From Paenibacillus xylanexedens (GTDB lineage: Bacteria > Bacillota > Bacilli > Paenibacillales > Paenibacillaceae), in contig NZ_CP018620.1 in assembly GCF_001908275.1 (NCBI RefSeq), positions 5,394,001 through 5,458,000 on the forward strand: 64,000 nucleotides of DNA, given 5' to 3'. Shown here one piece after another: positions 1 through 8,241 of the stretch (the first letter of the stretch is position 1; every line of letters starts with the position of its first letter). The position numbers and the translations under genes were made by a program. A model generated the notes under the pieces. That model saw only the letters and a program-made list of their open reading frames with translations. It did no database searches and was not told the DNA's origin.

Positions 1-234
1 TCCCGGGCGAATGGCGACAAGGGGACGCAATGTCTTCGTGTGACTCATCACAGCCGAGCCAACTACCCATGCATCCAGACAGGCTCCCCCTGTCGGAATC
101 AGTACAAATTCGAATCCTGCCTTCTCCGCCGTCTGTGCCACATCGATCAGATAATCCAAACTTGGCTCCCGCTCCGGGGCAACCCCTACATACTTACCAT
201 CCCCTGCTGTAGGCAAAAACCATCCAAACTTCAT
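1..234 (-). CDS. ssuD: SsuD-like FMNH2-dependent monooxygenase, N-terminal fragment
   Basis: Partial gene running off the left edge; 78 codons are visible from an ATG at 234, preceded by an AGGAAGAA ribosome site. The translated start has the luciferase-like monooxygenase pattern of alkanesulfonate monooxygenases: WFLPTAGDGKYVG at the N-terminus, then an AEKAGFEFVLIPTGG helix-loop, DAWVVGSA, and LRPLVAIRPG. In this family the enzyme uses reduced flavin from a partner reductase to release sulfite from alkanesulfonates for sulfur supply. Without the C-terminal part the substrate cannot be fixed; another LLM-class oxidoreductase is possible. A degenerate copy of the long-hairpin repeat lies directly upstream. 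Confidence 0.8.
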   Translation of the reverse strand, partial: MKFGWFLPTAGDGKYVGVAPEREPSLDYLIDVAQTAEKAGFEFVLIPTGGACLDAWVVGSAVMSHTKTLRPLVAIRPG

Positions 235-284
235 TTCTTCCTGTTCGCTCACAAAAGTCAATCCCTTCTATGATAAATTGCTCT

Positions 285-446
285 AAAAATGTTTCACTCA
301 AGCACTCGGTTACAGAAAACCTTTCGAGCACTCTTGTCCCCAGATTTCTTCTCATTCCCCTTTCATGGGGAAATCCGGTGACAAAGGCGCACGCTTCGCT
401 TCTTCAGGTCCTTTCTGTCCCCTCCGTTGTCGTGTCATTCTTTAAA
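285..446 (+). repeat. Long-hairpin repeat family A, copy 1 (degenerate)
   Basis: Most diverged of five copies. It keeps the core stem TGTCCCCAGATTT / AAATCCGGTGACA around a CCCC...GGGG hairpin, the CAGAAA / TTTCTG stem, the CACGCTTCGCTTCTTCAGG segment and the CCTCCGTTGTCGTG end. The outer terminal repeats are no longer clear, so the limits are approximate. Confidence 0.6.
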
Positions 447-605
447 TTGATTTATTAGACATATTCAGAATCAAATGCCGATTAATTAACTTTGTTTAAT
501 AGGTATGGACATCATATCAATTGATTTGTCTGTGAGCAATGTCATTTCGCGGCAATTTTATTTTGTCATTTTGTGGTCTTTTCTCAGATTTAGGTCTTCC
601 TGATC

Positions 606-635
606 TTGAATATATATAAAACCCACCTGTATAAT
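606..635 (+). promoter_or_regulatory. Candidate sigma-A promoter for the AraC-family gene
   Basis: TTGAAT at 606-611 and a perfect TATAAT at 630-635 with an 18-bp spacer. Transcription from here would run through repeat B copy 1 before reaching the gene at 919, giving an untranslated leader of about 280 nt. Confidence 0.5.
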
Positions 636-650
636 AGGTTTAAATACGTG

Positions 651-853
651 TTCAAAAAGTCTGGTTTTCAGTACCGAGAAGATGGAATGAAGCTAGAAAT
701 GGAGTAGCGGAGCGTAGGAAAACTACGTGAGCAACCACAATGTTTCCAAAGGAAACATACTTCGTAAGCCTCCCGCTTATTTCGGCTGAATTTCAGCTTC
801 GATGTTGATGATGCCACTAGGCATGATTCGTAATCAAAAGTGGACTTTTTGAA
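651..853 (+). repeat. Repeat family B, full-length copy with 11-bp inverted ends
   Basis: Begins TTCAAAAAGTC and ends GACTTTTTGAA, a perfect 11-bp inverted pair. The interior is an imperfect palindrome centred on GTTTCC-AAA-GGAAAC, with GAAGCT / AGCTTC nearer the ends. There is no coding potential. It lies between the candidate promoter at 606-635 and the AraC-family start, so it would be transcribed as leader RNA. Shortened relatives lie at 23128-23158 and 57654-57697. The size and ends resemble a non-autonomous palindromic mobile repeat. Confidence 0.7.
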
Positions 854-918
854 CTACATCTATAAGCGAAACTTTTAGAATGTACAAACGATACTTATAT
901 AATAAAGAGGTGTTCCTG

Positions 919-1791
919 ATGACCGAGAGCATGAAGGAAGACCACCATGAGTTTTTGGATATTATTTTCTTCACTCCATCTGAATTCGAGAAAGCTGGTG
1001 GCGCCTGGCCGATTCGCATCGGCCGTAATATAGCCAAGACCAACTATCATATTGGCCCTCGTACCACACCTTATCATTATTTGCTATTTGTGCTGGAGGG
1101 GGAAGGTACATTCATACAGAACGGACAGCGTCATGCCCTTCGTTCCAGGGATGCATTCTGTCTGTTTCCACATGTTACCCATGAGTACTGGACTGATCCA
1201 GAGAACACGTTGCAGAAAATATTTATTGCCTTTGACGGCGCACATGCAGCCGAACTATTGTCTCGGATCGGACTTACACCCGACTCACCATACCGTTCAG
1301 GTGTACTGACACCGGAGACCGCAAGTGCGATGCGCGCATTTATGGAGGATGTTCGCCAACCACAGGACGGAGCGAGTGATCTGGGACGACTCACCCGGTT
1401 TCTAAACCTCTTTGACCGGATAGCCCGTTCCCCGGCAACCAAAGGATTGCAACCGGATTCAGCCACACCTTGGCTTCAGAAAGGCAAGGAATACATGGAC
1501 ATTCATTTTGCAGGCGGCATCTCCGTGGAAGGTGTGTCTGCTCATGCGGGTGTGGATCGAACCCATTTTGCCAAACAGTTCCGCAAAGCCTATGGTCTGT
1601 CCCCTGTGCAATATATCCAGCAATTGAAAATGACCCAAGCCAAACGTCTACTCGTGCAGACGCCGCTAAGCTTAACTGAAGTGGCTCATTCCGTAGGTTA
1701 CCCGGACTTGTTCTCCTTCTCCAAGGCGTTCAAAAAGCAAGTCGGTCTGCCGCCCAATCGCTATCGGACAGCGGAGAGCACGAAAGAGTAA
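919..1791 (+). CDS. AraC-family transcriptional regulator with cupin sensor domain
   Basis: 290 aa. Residues about 35-120 look like an AraC-type cupin sensor (GPRTTPYHYLLFVLEGEG, later LFPHVTHEY). Residues about 185-285 hold the two helix-turn-helix units, with the family pattern VDRTHFAKQFRKAYGLSP then LTEVAHSVGYPDLFSFSKAF. I chose the ATG at 919 because AAAGAGGTG sits 6 nt before it; the reading frame is open further up but without a ribosome site. Such regulators usually respond to sugars. No partner gene is adjacent on the same strand, so the target is unknown. Confidence 0.85.
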   Translation: MTESMKEDHHEFLDIIFFTPSEFEKAGGAWPIRIGRNIAKTNYHIGPRTTPYHYLLFVLEGEGTFIQNGQRHALRSRDAFCLFPHVTHEYWTDPENTLQKIFIAFDGAHAAELLSRIGLTPDSPYRSGVLTPETASAMRAFMEDVRQPQDGASDLGRLTRFLNLFDRIARSPATKGLQPDSATPWLQKGKEYMDIHFAGGISVEGVSAHAGVDRTHFAKQFRKAYGLSPVQYIQQLKMTQAKRLLVQTPLSLTEVAHSVGYPDLFSFSKAFKKQVGLPPNRYRTAESTKE

Positions 1792-1949
1792 GGGAGCGAC
1801 CTTTCGCTCCCCAGACTATAATCCATGCCTCATGCACCACGCATTGTGTACGGTTAGGTAAGATGTCTCCTTTACCAAATTGCAATGGACTCCTGAGATT
1901 CGTATCCTGTACATCATGGTGCTGCAAAATCCAGCACTAATCCACCACC

Positions 1950-1983
1950 AAAAAAAGCAAGCCCCATCTACCCGGGACTTGCC
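1950..1983 (-). terminator. Rho-independent terminator of the polysaccharide cluster
   Basis: On the minus strand GCAAGTCCC pairs with GGGGCTTGC and is followed by seven T. It lies 65 bp past the stop of the gene at 2049-2972. Confidence 0.75.
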
Positions 1984-2048
1984 TTCTTTCTATACTACAG
2001 TCTTGACGCACGTACTCGAAACCAGGAACTTTTTACATTGACGTAACG

Positions 2049-2972
2049 CTATTCCTTCTCCTCATTCTTACGCGCAAGCGGAATACCGTTCTCCTTGGCA
2101 TACCATGCTTCATAATGATGCACAGCCACACCTGCAAAAGAAGAATGAGAGGTACCGAGATCAAACACCTTTGCCATCTCTTCATTCATATTGCTAACCG
2201 GTTTACGGAAAAAGGTCAGGTGATCCCCCTCGTGTGTATCCGCGAGTTCCGCTCCGATCCAGACTTTCTTGCCCAGATCATCCGCTTCGTCCAGTTCTTC
2301 CTTGGACAGATCATACATCTGCTGTCCACTGTCCCGGTAAGCCATAATGGCCACCGCATCGAAGTGGGAGATCACCCAGCGACTGAATGTACCCTCACTT
2401 TCAGCCGACTGACGGGCATCAAGCCAGAACGGAATGGCAGCGCTCATGTACAGTCCGGCATCCTCGCCGGCTTTTGTCCAGGCCTTCATGTTGTTCTGCC
2501 ACTCTGCAATGATGCTGCTCTCCTCGTTCTCCCAGCGCTTCAGCTGATACGGCTCTACATCCAGTTGAATGCCTTCGAAACGTTCATTCTTGGCCGAAGC
2601 TGCATTGTATGCTCGTACTCGCTCGATAAAAGCAATTCCTTCATCCCGCTTCTCCTCATAGGCCCAGTCTGCATGACCGTTAAGTCCATGCACTTCAATC
2701 TCAGCCTGCCCTGCAGCCGCAATGAATTTGCGGTATGTTGCGTCAGGCACCTCATCCTGGATTTGCAGGAAGATGGTATCCACGCCCTGTTCTTTGGAAA
2801 AGGCAATAATCTCAGGCGTTTGTTCTGCAATAATGGACGCGTCCCACAGCCAGGTCGCTTTATGCTCCTCTGCCTGGAACCATTTGAACATCCAGGACAG
2901 AAGCAGCAGGCACAACACCACAGCCAGAATGGCCCATTTCGCCATACCCACCAGCTTGCCCCGTTGCCTCAT
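2049..2972 (-). CDS. Membrane-anchored TIM-barrel glycosidase-like protein
   Basis: 307 aa, start ATG with GAGGAA just before it. One N-terminal membrane anchor (residues about 12-30, AILAVVLCLLLLSWMF), then a domain with the rhythm of a glycoside-hydrolase TIM barrel: VDTIFLQIQDE, GIQLDVEPY with Asp and Glu at a strand end as in GH18-type barrels, MSAAIPFWLD, VAIMAYRD, and a closing GVAVHHYEAWY. I do not recognise a named family. Last gene of the leftward polysaccharide cluster, 8 bp after the dehydrogenase stop, so it may trim or process the polymer outside the membrane. Catalytic activity is inferred only. Confidence 0.65.
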   Translation of the reverse strand: MRQRGKLVGMAKWAILAVVLCLLLLSWMFKWFQAEEHKATWLWDASIIAEQTPEIIAFSKEQGVDTIFLQIQDEVPDATYRKFIAAAGQAEIEVHGLNGHADWAYEEKRDEGIAFIERVRAYNAASAKNERFEGIQLDVEPYQLKRWENEESSIIAEWQNNMKAWTKAGEDAGLYMSAAIPFWLDARQSAESEGTFSRWVISHFDAVAIMAYRDSGQQMYDLSKEELDEADDLGKKVWIGAELADTHEGDHLTFFRKPVSNMNEEMAKVFDLGTSHSSFAGVAVHHYEAWYAKENGIPLARKNEEKE

Positions 2973-2980
2973 ATATTTCC

Positions 2981-4348
2981 TCAGACGAGCAACGCTTCAC
3001 TTGGTTCAAGCACAGGATGCTGTACCGAGTGACCAATCTTGTAGATATGCGGATGTGTGTACGAACGGAATGCATTACGTGTATCCAGAATCGGCACACC
3101 CATCTCGGCAATATCAAAGTAAGGTAAATCGCTGTGGTTGGTGATCAGCACGATGCAATCGTACTTCTTGAACTGCTCCAGATTGAACACTTCGCTGTGA
3201 ACGGTCTCGCCATGTTTGTCCTGGAAGGAATCCGCATGTGGGTCGTAGTAGCTAACGTTAGCTCCACTTTCCTTGAACAGTTCATATACTTCCAGTCCTG
3301 GTGATTCACGCAGGTCGGCAATATTCGGCTTGTACGACATGCCAAGGAGCAGAATATTTGATTTACGTACGGATTTAGCGTATTCGTTCAGAATTGTTGA
3401 CGTTTTGTTCAATACATAATATGGCATGTTGTCATTGGTGGATTGCGCCAGCTCAATGAATTTGCTATAGAAACGGAAGCCTTTGGCCTTCCATGACAGG
3501 TACATCGGATCCAGCGGAATGCAGTGTCCACCGATGCCTGGGCCTGGATAGAATGGCATGAAACCAAATGGTTTCGTCGCCGCCGCGTCAATAACTTCCC
3601 AGATATCGATGCCCATGCGGTCACACATCATCGCCATTTCATTTACAAAGGCAATGTTCACACTGCGGAATGTGTTCTCCAGCAGTTTGGACATCTCAGC
3701 CACTTTTGGTGAAGATACCGGTACTACGGTTTCTACATATTTTCCATATAGCGCTGTTCCGAGCTTCAAGCAAGCTTCAGTTGTGCCCCCGATTACTTTC
3801 GGAGTATTAAATGTTGTGAAACGTCCGTTCGACGGGTCCACACGCTCAGGCGAGAAGCAGAGGAAATAGTCTTTACCTGCTTCTTGTCCGATTTTGTCCA
3901 GCTGCTGCTGGATCAGTTCTTCGGTTGTACCTGGATAAGTGGTGCTCTCCAGCGTAATCAGCATGCCTGGTTTCATGTGCAGTTTGATCTGATCCACAAC
4001 AGTCTCGATGTAAGACGTATCCGGGTCCTGATTCTCACTAAGCGGTGTCGGTACGCAGATACTGAGTGCGTCGATCACGCGCAGCATACTGTAATCTGTC
4101 GTTGGCTGGAAACGACCGCTTTGCATTACTTTTTTCAACTCATCGGACGAAATATCGTGAATATAGGAATCTCCTTGATAGATACTTTCTACTTTGGACG
4201 CATCCAGATCAATTCCGATTACCGTGAAACCTTGATTGACCATTTCCACGGCAAGTGGAAGTCCTACGTAACCGAGCCCGACGACGCCGAGTACAGCTTC
4301 TTTATTTTCAATCGCATTCAGTAATGTGTGGAATTGTTGATTCTCCAT
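2981..4348 (-). CDS. Nucleotide-sugar (UDP-hexose/UDP-HexNAc) 6-dehydrogenase
   Basis: 455 aa. N-terminal Rossmann domain with GVVGLGYVGLPLA, a middle linker helix, and the catalytic Cys motif GPGIGGHCIPLDP near residue 270. The C-terminal domain carries LLLGMSYKPNIADLRESP. This is the WbpA/TviB/UDP-glucose dehydrogenase superfamily, which oxidises C6 of a UDP-sugar to a uronate with two NAD+. The N-terminal layout and the NTFRSVNIAFVNE stretch favour a UDP-N-acetylhexosamine enzyme over UDP-glucose, but this is not decisive. In context it would supply an acidic sugar to the glycosyltransferase of the cluster. Ribosome site CGGAGGGA precedes the ATG. Confidence 0.88.
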   Translation of the reverse strand: MENQQFHTLLNAIENKEAVLGVVGLGYVGLPLAVEMVNQGFTVIGIDLDASKVESIYQGDSYIHDISSDELKKVMQSGRFQPTTDYSMLRVIDALSICVPTPLSENQDPDTSYIETVVDQIKLHMKPGMLITLESTTYPGTTEELIQQQLDKIGQEAGKDYFLCFSPERVDPSNGRFTTFNTPKVIGGTTEACLKLGTALYGKYVETVVPVSSPKVAEMSKLLENTFRSVNIAFVNEMAMMCDRMGIDIWEVIDAAATKPFGFMPFYPGPGIGGHCIPLDPMYLSWKAKGFRFYSKFIELAQSTNDNMPYYVLNKTSTILNEYAKSVRKSNILLLGMSYKPNIADLRESPGLEVYELFKESGANVSYYDPHADSFQDKHGETVHSEVFNLEQFKKYDCIVLITNHSDLPYFDIAEMGVPILDTRNAFRSYTHPHIYKIGHSVQHPVLEPSEALLV

Positions 4349-4503
4349 GATATTCCCTCCGGGCAGTGTATTTGGTGGTGCTTAAAATCCATATAAATAG
4401 ATGAGTGTCTGTGCTCTAAATGTTGCTCTAATCTATCTGATTCATAGTGTAAAAAAAAGCTCTTACTTTGCACTTCACACAATCAGTTGTTCCAAGCTGT
4501 CTT

Positions 4504-5307
4504 CTAGTGCAGGCAACGTCTGATTCGTGCATCCAGCTCTACAGGTGAGAACGGTTTGGTCATGTAATCATCCACGCCGCTGCGGAAGCATTGACTAATC
4601 GTCTGCTCGACACGTTGTTCGGTCAACACGACAATTTTGGGTGGCTGCTCCATCTCCAGGTTCTGAATATGATGGATGAAGGGCAGACCATCGATGCCAT
4701 ACAGATTCAGTTCGGTGAGCACCAGGTCAGGTGTGACTTTCTCGATCAACTCCAGTGCAGCCAGTCCATCGACGGCTTCATAGGTTTCGTATCCCTGCAT
4801 CTTCAACCGCAATTGCAGGAATTCGCGTACCGTAGGATCGTTGTCCACAATCAAAATGCGTTCCGGCTCGTCCGCCGTATTGTCCAGCGTGTAGATATGA
4901 ATCTCCGACGAATCTACGAGCTTCGAGGACTCAGCCATATGCTGAATAGTTGCCTTCGAAGGGCGCTCCCCTTCCGGGAAACTGGCCAGTGTAATCTGTG
5001 GATCGGCACCGGGCAGAGTCTCTTGCAGCTCATGTTTGATCCGAAGCCCTTCATAGTGAACTTCATCCAGTGACAACCCTGGCAGCAGGACGGCAATCGC
5101 CTGGGTGGCCCCATCCTTCCACACCTGGAAGGCAGACTCACTCGTTTGCTCCAGATGTGTCCTGACCTGCTGCTCAGGTTGAGAGTTTCCTGCACAATGG
5201 ATGAACATTAAGCCGCATGTTTCGGCACCCGTTTCCTTCAATCCCTGTTCTACACTTCGGTACACATTAACGGCAGCCTCACGCTGCAATGTCGCCGTAT
5301 TTGGCAT
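4504..5307 (-). CDS. Degenerate GGDEF plus atypical receiver-domain protein
   Basis: 267 aa from the ATG at 5307. Residues about 10-140 align with the second half of a GGDEF domain (AIAVLLPGLSLDEV matches the usual FAVLLPGTSLEEA), but the signature is replaced by GATQA, so no cyclase activity is expected. Residues about 148-267 form a receiver domain: ILIVDNDP acid pair, switch Thr in VVLTEQ, Lys in TKPFS. At the phospho-acceptor position the sequence is PDLVLTEL, Glu instead of Asp (codon 4711-4713), so normal phosphorylation is not expected. No output DNA-binding domain. Inside the polysaccharide cluster it may bind c-di-GMP or act as a protein partner controlling synthesis, much as degenerate-GGDEF YdaK does in B. 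subtilis. That role is inference. Confidence 0.75.
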   Translation of the reverse strand: MPNTATLQREAAVNVYRSVEQGLKETGAETCGLMFIHCAGNSQPEQQVRTHLEQTSESAFQVWKDGATQAIAVLLPGLSLDEVHYEGLRIKHELQETLPGADPQITLASFPEGERPSKATIQHMAESSKLVDSSEIHIYTLDNTADEPERILIVDNDPTVREFLQLRLKMQGYETYEAVDGLAALELIEKVTPDLVLTELNLYGIDGLPFIHHIQNLEMEQPPKIVVLTEQRVEQTISQCFRSGVDDYMTKPFSPVELDARIRRCLH

Positions 5308-5336
5308 GTTCTTTTCCACCCTTCTCCTCGATTATC

Positions 5337-5563
5337 TATATAAGTCCAAAAAATATTATTTACACTGACACTCCGATGACAGAACAGCCTTTCGATCACT
5401 GTTATCCCCAGATTTTTTGATTCCTTTATACAAGGGGAAATCCGGAGATAAGCGTATGCTTTCGATGCAGCTTTCTTTCAGAAAGCTTTTAGGTGCACGC
5501 TTCGCTTCTTCAGGCTTTTTCTGCCCTCTCCGTTATCGTGTAAATGTCTAGTTGGACATATAA
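5337..5563 (+). repeat. Long-hairpin repeat family A, copy 2 (inside the polysaccharide cluster)
   Basis: Ends TATATAAGTCCAA and TTGGACATATAA. The next stem is ATTTACAC / GTGTAAAT, then CAGAA / TTCTG with AGCCT / AGGCT, then the core TTATCCCCAGATTT / AAATCCGGAGATAA. It carries an extra block of about 40 nt with its own AGCTTTC / GAAAGCT hairpin. It lies between the glycosyltransferase stop and the receiver-protein start, so an operon transcript would contain it. Confidence 0.8.
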
Positions 5564-5583
5564 TTGCTTTGATTATTCTTTAA

Positions 5584-6984
5584 TCAAGCGGCTTCGCTTG
5601 TTTTCTTCTCATCCTCGGACCAGCTTTGGCGTGTCATGGTACCCCATGAGTTGTTGTTTTGCATGAACTGCACATGTCCCTGCAATCTCCACAGTACGCC
5701 GAGCTGGTGGTAACCCACGAATTTCAACGCGGAGTAGACCAGCATTTTGACCAGATCGGAGAGCTTGTTGTAACGTTTGAAAGCAATCTCCTCCAGGACA
5801 AGTGCGCCTACACTCAGCAGATAACCACTCACAAAGTTCAGCAGTCCGAACAGAACCAGAATCGGCCATTGCGTCATATCCAGAAGCACATATCCAGTGA
5901 GAGCCAGAAGTCCGGTAATCCGGAAATACGGGTTCAGCGCTTCAAAAAGGACGTTATATGGCATGGTCACCATACCCATAACCTTATATTTTGGATTGAA
6001 CAACATGCCACGATTCTCGATCATGTTCTTCAGGTTCCCACGGCCCCAGCGCTTGCGCTGACTGGACAAGATCCGGTATGAATCCGGTGCCTGCGTCCAG
6101 CATACAGCCTCAGGACAGAAGGCAACGCGGTACTTCAATTTGTTTTCCAGCATATAACGGTGAAGTTTAATGATGATGTTCATGTCTTCCCCAGGATAAC
6201 CATCCCGGTATCCACCTACGGCGATAACAGCGTCCTTACGGAACATGCCGAAGGCACCAGAGACAATGATCAGACCGTTCATGTGACTCCAGCCAATCCG
6301 TCCGCCCAGGAAGGCTTTGAGATATTCAATCGACTGGAACATGGGCCAGATTTTGCGTGGCAGTGATACATCTTGCACTGCCCCATTTTCAATTTTGCAG
6401 CCATTGGCGATTCTTACATCTCCACCGATAGCTACCGTCTCTTCCGGATTCTCCATATACATGCGTGCCATGCGGATCAGGGCATCCTTCTCCAGCAACG
6501 AATCGGCATCGATGGAAGAGATCAACGGATAATGGGACAGGTTGATCCCGGCATTGAGGGAATCGGCCTTACCGCCGTTTTCCTTGTCAATGACATACAG
6601 ATCCGGGAACTCCGGGTTATGATAGATCCCACGAATTTTCTGACAGGCGATCTTGCCCCGAATCTTCGTATTGGGTACTGGCTTCAGCCGATATTCCTCC
6701 AACAGGATATTCAGCGTGGCATCACTGGAGCCATCATTCACCACAATGACTTCATACGTTGGATAATTCAGCGTCATCAGGCAGTTCACATTTTCAATAA
6801 TCGTCAGTTCCTCGTTGTATGCCGGTACCAGCAGAGAAACGGAAGGCACCAGTTCCGAGCCTGACAATGTATTGTATTTGGAATAATGCGACCGCCGGAA
6901 GATCGTCCAGATGTTACGGAACGATAAGGCCAAAATGGAAAAGTAGAGCGTATTTACAAAAACAACATAGTAGATTGCGACCAT
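5584..6984 (-). CDS. Membrane glycosyltransferase, family 2 (BcsA/NodC type)
   Basis: 466 aa from the first ATG. Residues 1-20 are a membrane helix; residues about 48-315 are the GT-A catalytic domain with VVNDGSSD (81-88), SIDADSLL (DxD, about 158-164), GEDMNI (265-270) and QRKRWGRGN (309-317, the QxxRW motif of processive synthases). Three or so membrane helices follow from about 340. Such enzymes polymerise a UDP-sugar and extrude the chain. The ATG at 6984 has no ribosome site, while AGGAGGGG at 7022-7029 points to a start at CTG 7014, which would add ten residues (LLRDLLLIYG) and overlap the previous stop. The polymer is unknown. Confidence 0.88.
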   Translation of the reverse strand: MVAIYYVVFVNTLYFSILALSFRNIWTIFRRSHYSKYNTLSGSELVPSVSLLVPAYNEELTIIENVNCLMTLNYPTYEVIVVNDGSSDATLNILLEEYRLKPVPNTKIRGKIACQKIRGIYHNPEFPDLYVIDKENGGKADSLNAGINLSHYPLISSIDADSLLEKDALIRMARMYMENPEETVAIGGDVRIANGCKIENGAVQDVSLPRKIWPMFQSIEYLKAFLGGRIGWSHMNGLIIVSGAFGMFRKDAVIAVGGYRDGYPGEDMNIIIKLHRYMLENKLKYRVAFCPEAVCWTQAPDSYRILSSQRKRWGRGNLKNMIENRGMLFNPKYKVMGMVTMPYNVLFEALNPYFRITGLLALTGYVLLDMTQWPILVLFGLLNFVSGYLLSVGALVLEEIAFKRYNKLSDLVKMLVYSALKFVGYHQLGVLWRLQGHVQFMQNNNSWGTMTRQSWSEDEKKTSEAA

Positions 6985-7006
6985 GCCGTAGATTAATAGT
7001 AGATCC

Positions 7007-8215
7007 CTAAGCAGTGTAATCCCCTCCTACCGTAGCGACACCTGTGCGCTTCTTGCTGGTTCTGTTCTCTCGTACAGGGCCAAAATAGCGATCGTACAGC
7101 AGTCTTTTTTTGTTATGTGCAATCATCTGCTCTACAGCTCTGTCATCGGTTCTCGTGTGCTGCATGGTACTCTCAATCTGCTGCATCGCAATCTCGCGCT
7201 CAGCAACTGTACCTTGCACAGCAGCCTGACACAGCGCTTCGAATCCCGGTTCACCGAGCTTGCTCAGACTCTCCGCACTGTTATATCGAACTCTCCAGTC
7301 TTCATCCCGAAGCGCTTTGCGCAGCAATGGAATGCTACCAGATGCATGCTTGTAACCAAGCGCTTGTACCACTTCGGCGCGAACTTCCGGATCGGGGTCC
7401 TGGATTAGCTTCAGGATTGTCTCATCCCGGAGTGCCGGACTTGCGCTAAGATACAGCTTCACCGCCTCGGCACGTACATCCTGATGTTCTGCGCCTACCA
7501 GTCTGTCGAGTGCAGGCATCACTTCAGGTACAGCCTGTCCCCACATGGCAACCAGTCCGACTTTAACAAAATCAGGATTTCGGTCTTCCAGCAATTCAAT
7601 TAGAATTCTGCTCGTATCCAGACTCGTTTCGAGCAAAATATCTGCCGCCAGATGGTGAATGGACTTACCTTTGGTTAACAGCAACGCCAGCATGTCTTTC
7701 AGTTCACCTTGCCGAGTCGTACATCTGGAGATGGACCGACCAATCATAATGGCCATCGGGCCCGGTTTCTCATCCTTCAGCAACTCCATCAAACCCGGAA
7801 CGGCTTCGGAACAACGCATGCCACCCAAGCGATAAGCAGCATCAATCTGGCGACCGTACCGCAGACGGCCCAGTTCCTTCAGATCATGCTCTACGAATCC
7901 TGCTTCACGGCACAGTGCAATTAATTTGTCGCGATACTCACCCTTGAACTGGTCGATCCATTCAATCATTCTGTCCTGAATGACTCTGCGTTCCAGCGGA
8001 GCCAGTTTGCCTGGTGGCAATTTGAGTGGACTATTCTCGGTCAAGGCTGTTTGCAGATAGGTGAAGTAGTCACGCTGCTTCAATTCATAAAACGCCGTCT
8101 TGCGTCGTTTGCCATTGTGGGACATTTTCATGGCAAACAATACGATGACGCCTACAACAACAAGTGCGATACAGATGTACAAAAACAGATAGGCCAAAGC
8201 CAAACTTGGAAACAT
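7007..8215 (-). CDS. Membrane-anchored HEAT-repeat protein
   Basis: 402 aa. Residues about 8-30 are a single membrane helix (YICIALVVVGVIVLFAM); the rest is helical with recurring HEAT/PBS-lyase-like units from about residue 125 on, for example VRAEAVKLYLSASPALRD, VRAEVVQALGYKHASGSI and WRVRYNSAESLSKLGEP. No catalytic residues seen. HEAT arrays bind other proteins, so this is likely a scaffold that holds the glycosyltransferase complex from the cytoplasmic side. Its stop overlaps the likely CTG start of the glycosyltransferase, consistent with coupled translation. Confidence 0.78.
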   Translation of the reverse strand: MFPSLALAYLFLYICIALVVVGVIVLFAMKMSHNGKRRKTAFYELKQRDYFTYLQTALTENSPLKLPPGKLAPLERRVIQDRMIEWIDQFKGEYRDKLIALCREAGFVEHDLKELGRLRYGRQIDAAYRLGGMRCSEAVPGLMELLKDEKPGPMAIMIGRSISRCTTRQGELKDMLALLLTKGKSIHHLAADILLETSLDTSRILIELLEDRNPDFVKVGLVAMWGQAVPEVMPALDRLVGAEHQDVRAEAVKLYLSASPALRDETILKLIQDPDPEVRAEVVQALGYKHASGSIPLLRKALRDEDWRVRYNSAESLSKLGEPGFEALCQAAVQGTVAEREIAMQQIESTMQHTRTDDRAVEQMIAHNKKRLLYDRYFGPVRENRTSKKRTGVATVGGDYTA

Positions 8216-8241
8216 GTGAAAAGGTCCTCCTTTATACTCAT

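Noticed and set aside
2115..3032. Plus-strand open frame of 305 codons opposite the anchored TIM-barrel gene
   Set aside because: The minus-strand frame has a signal anchor, ribosome site and operon context; the plus frame has none.
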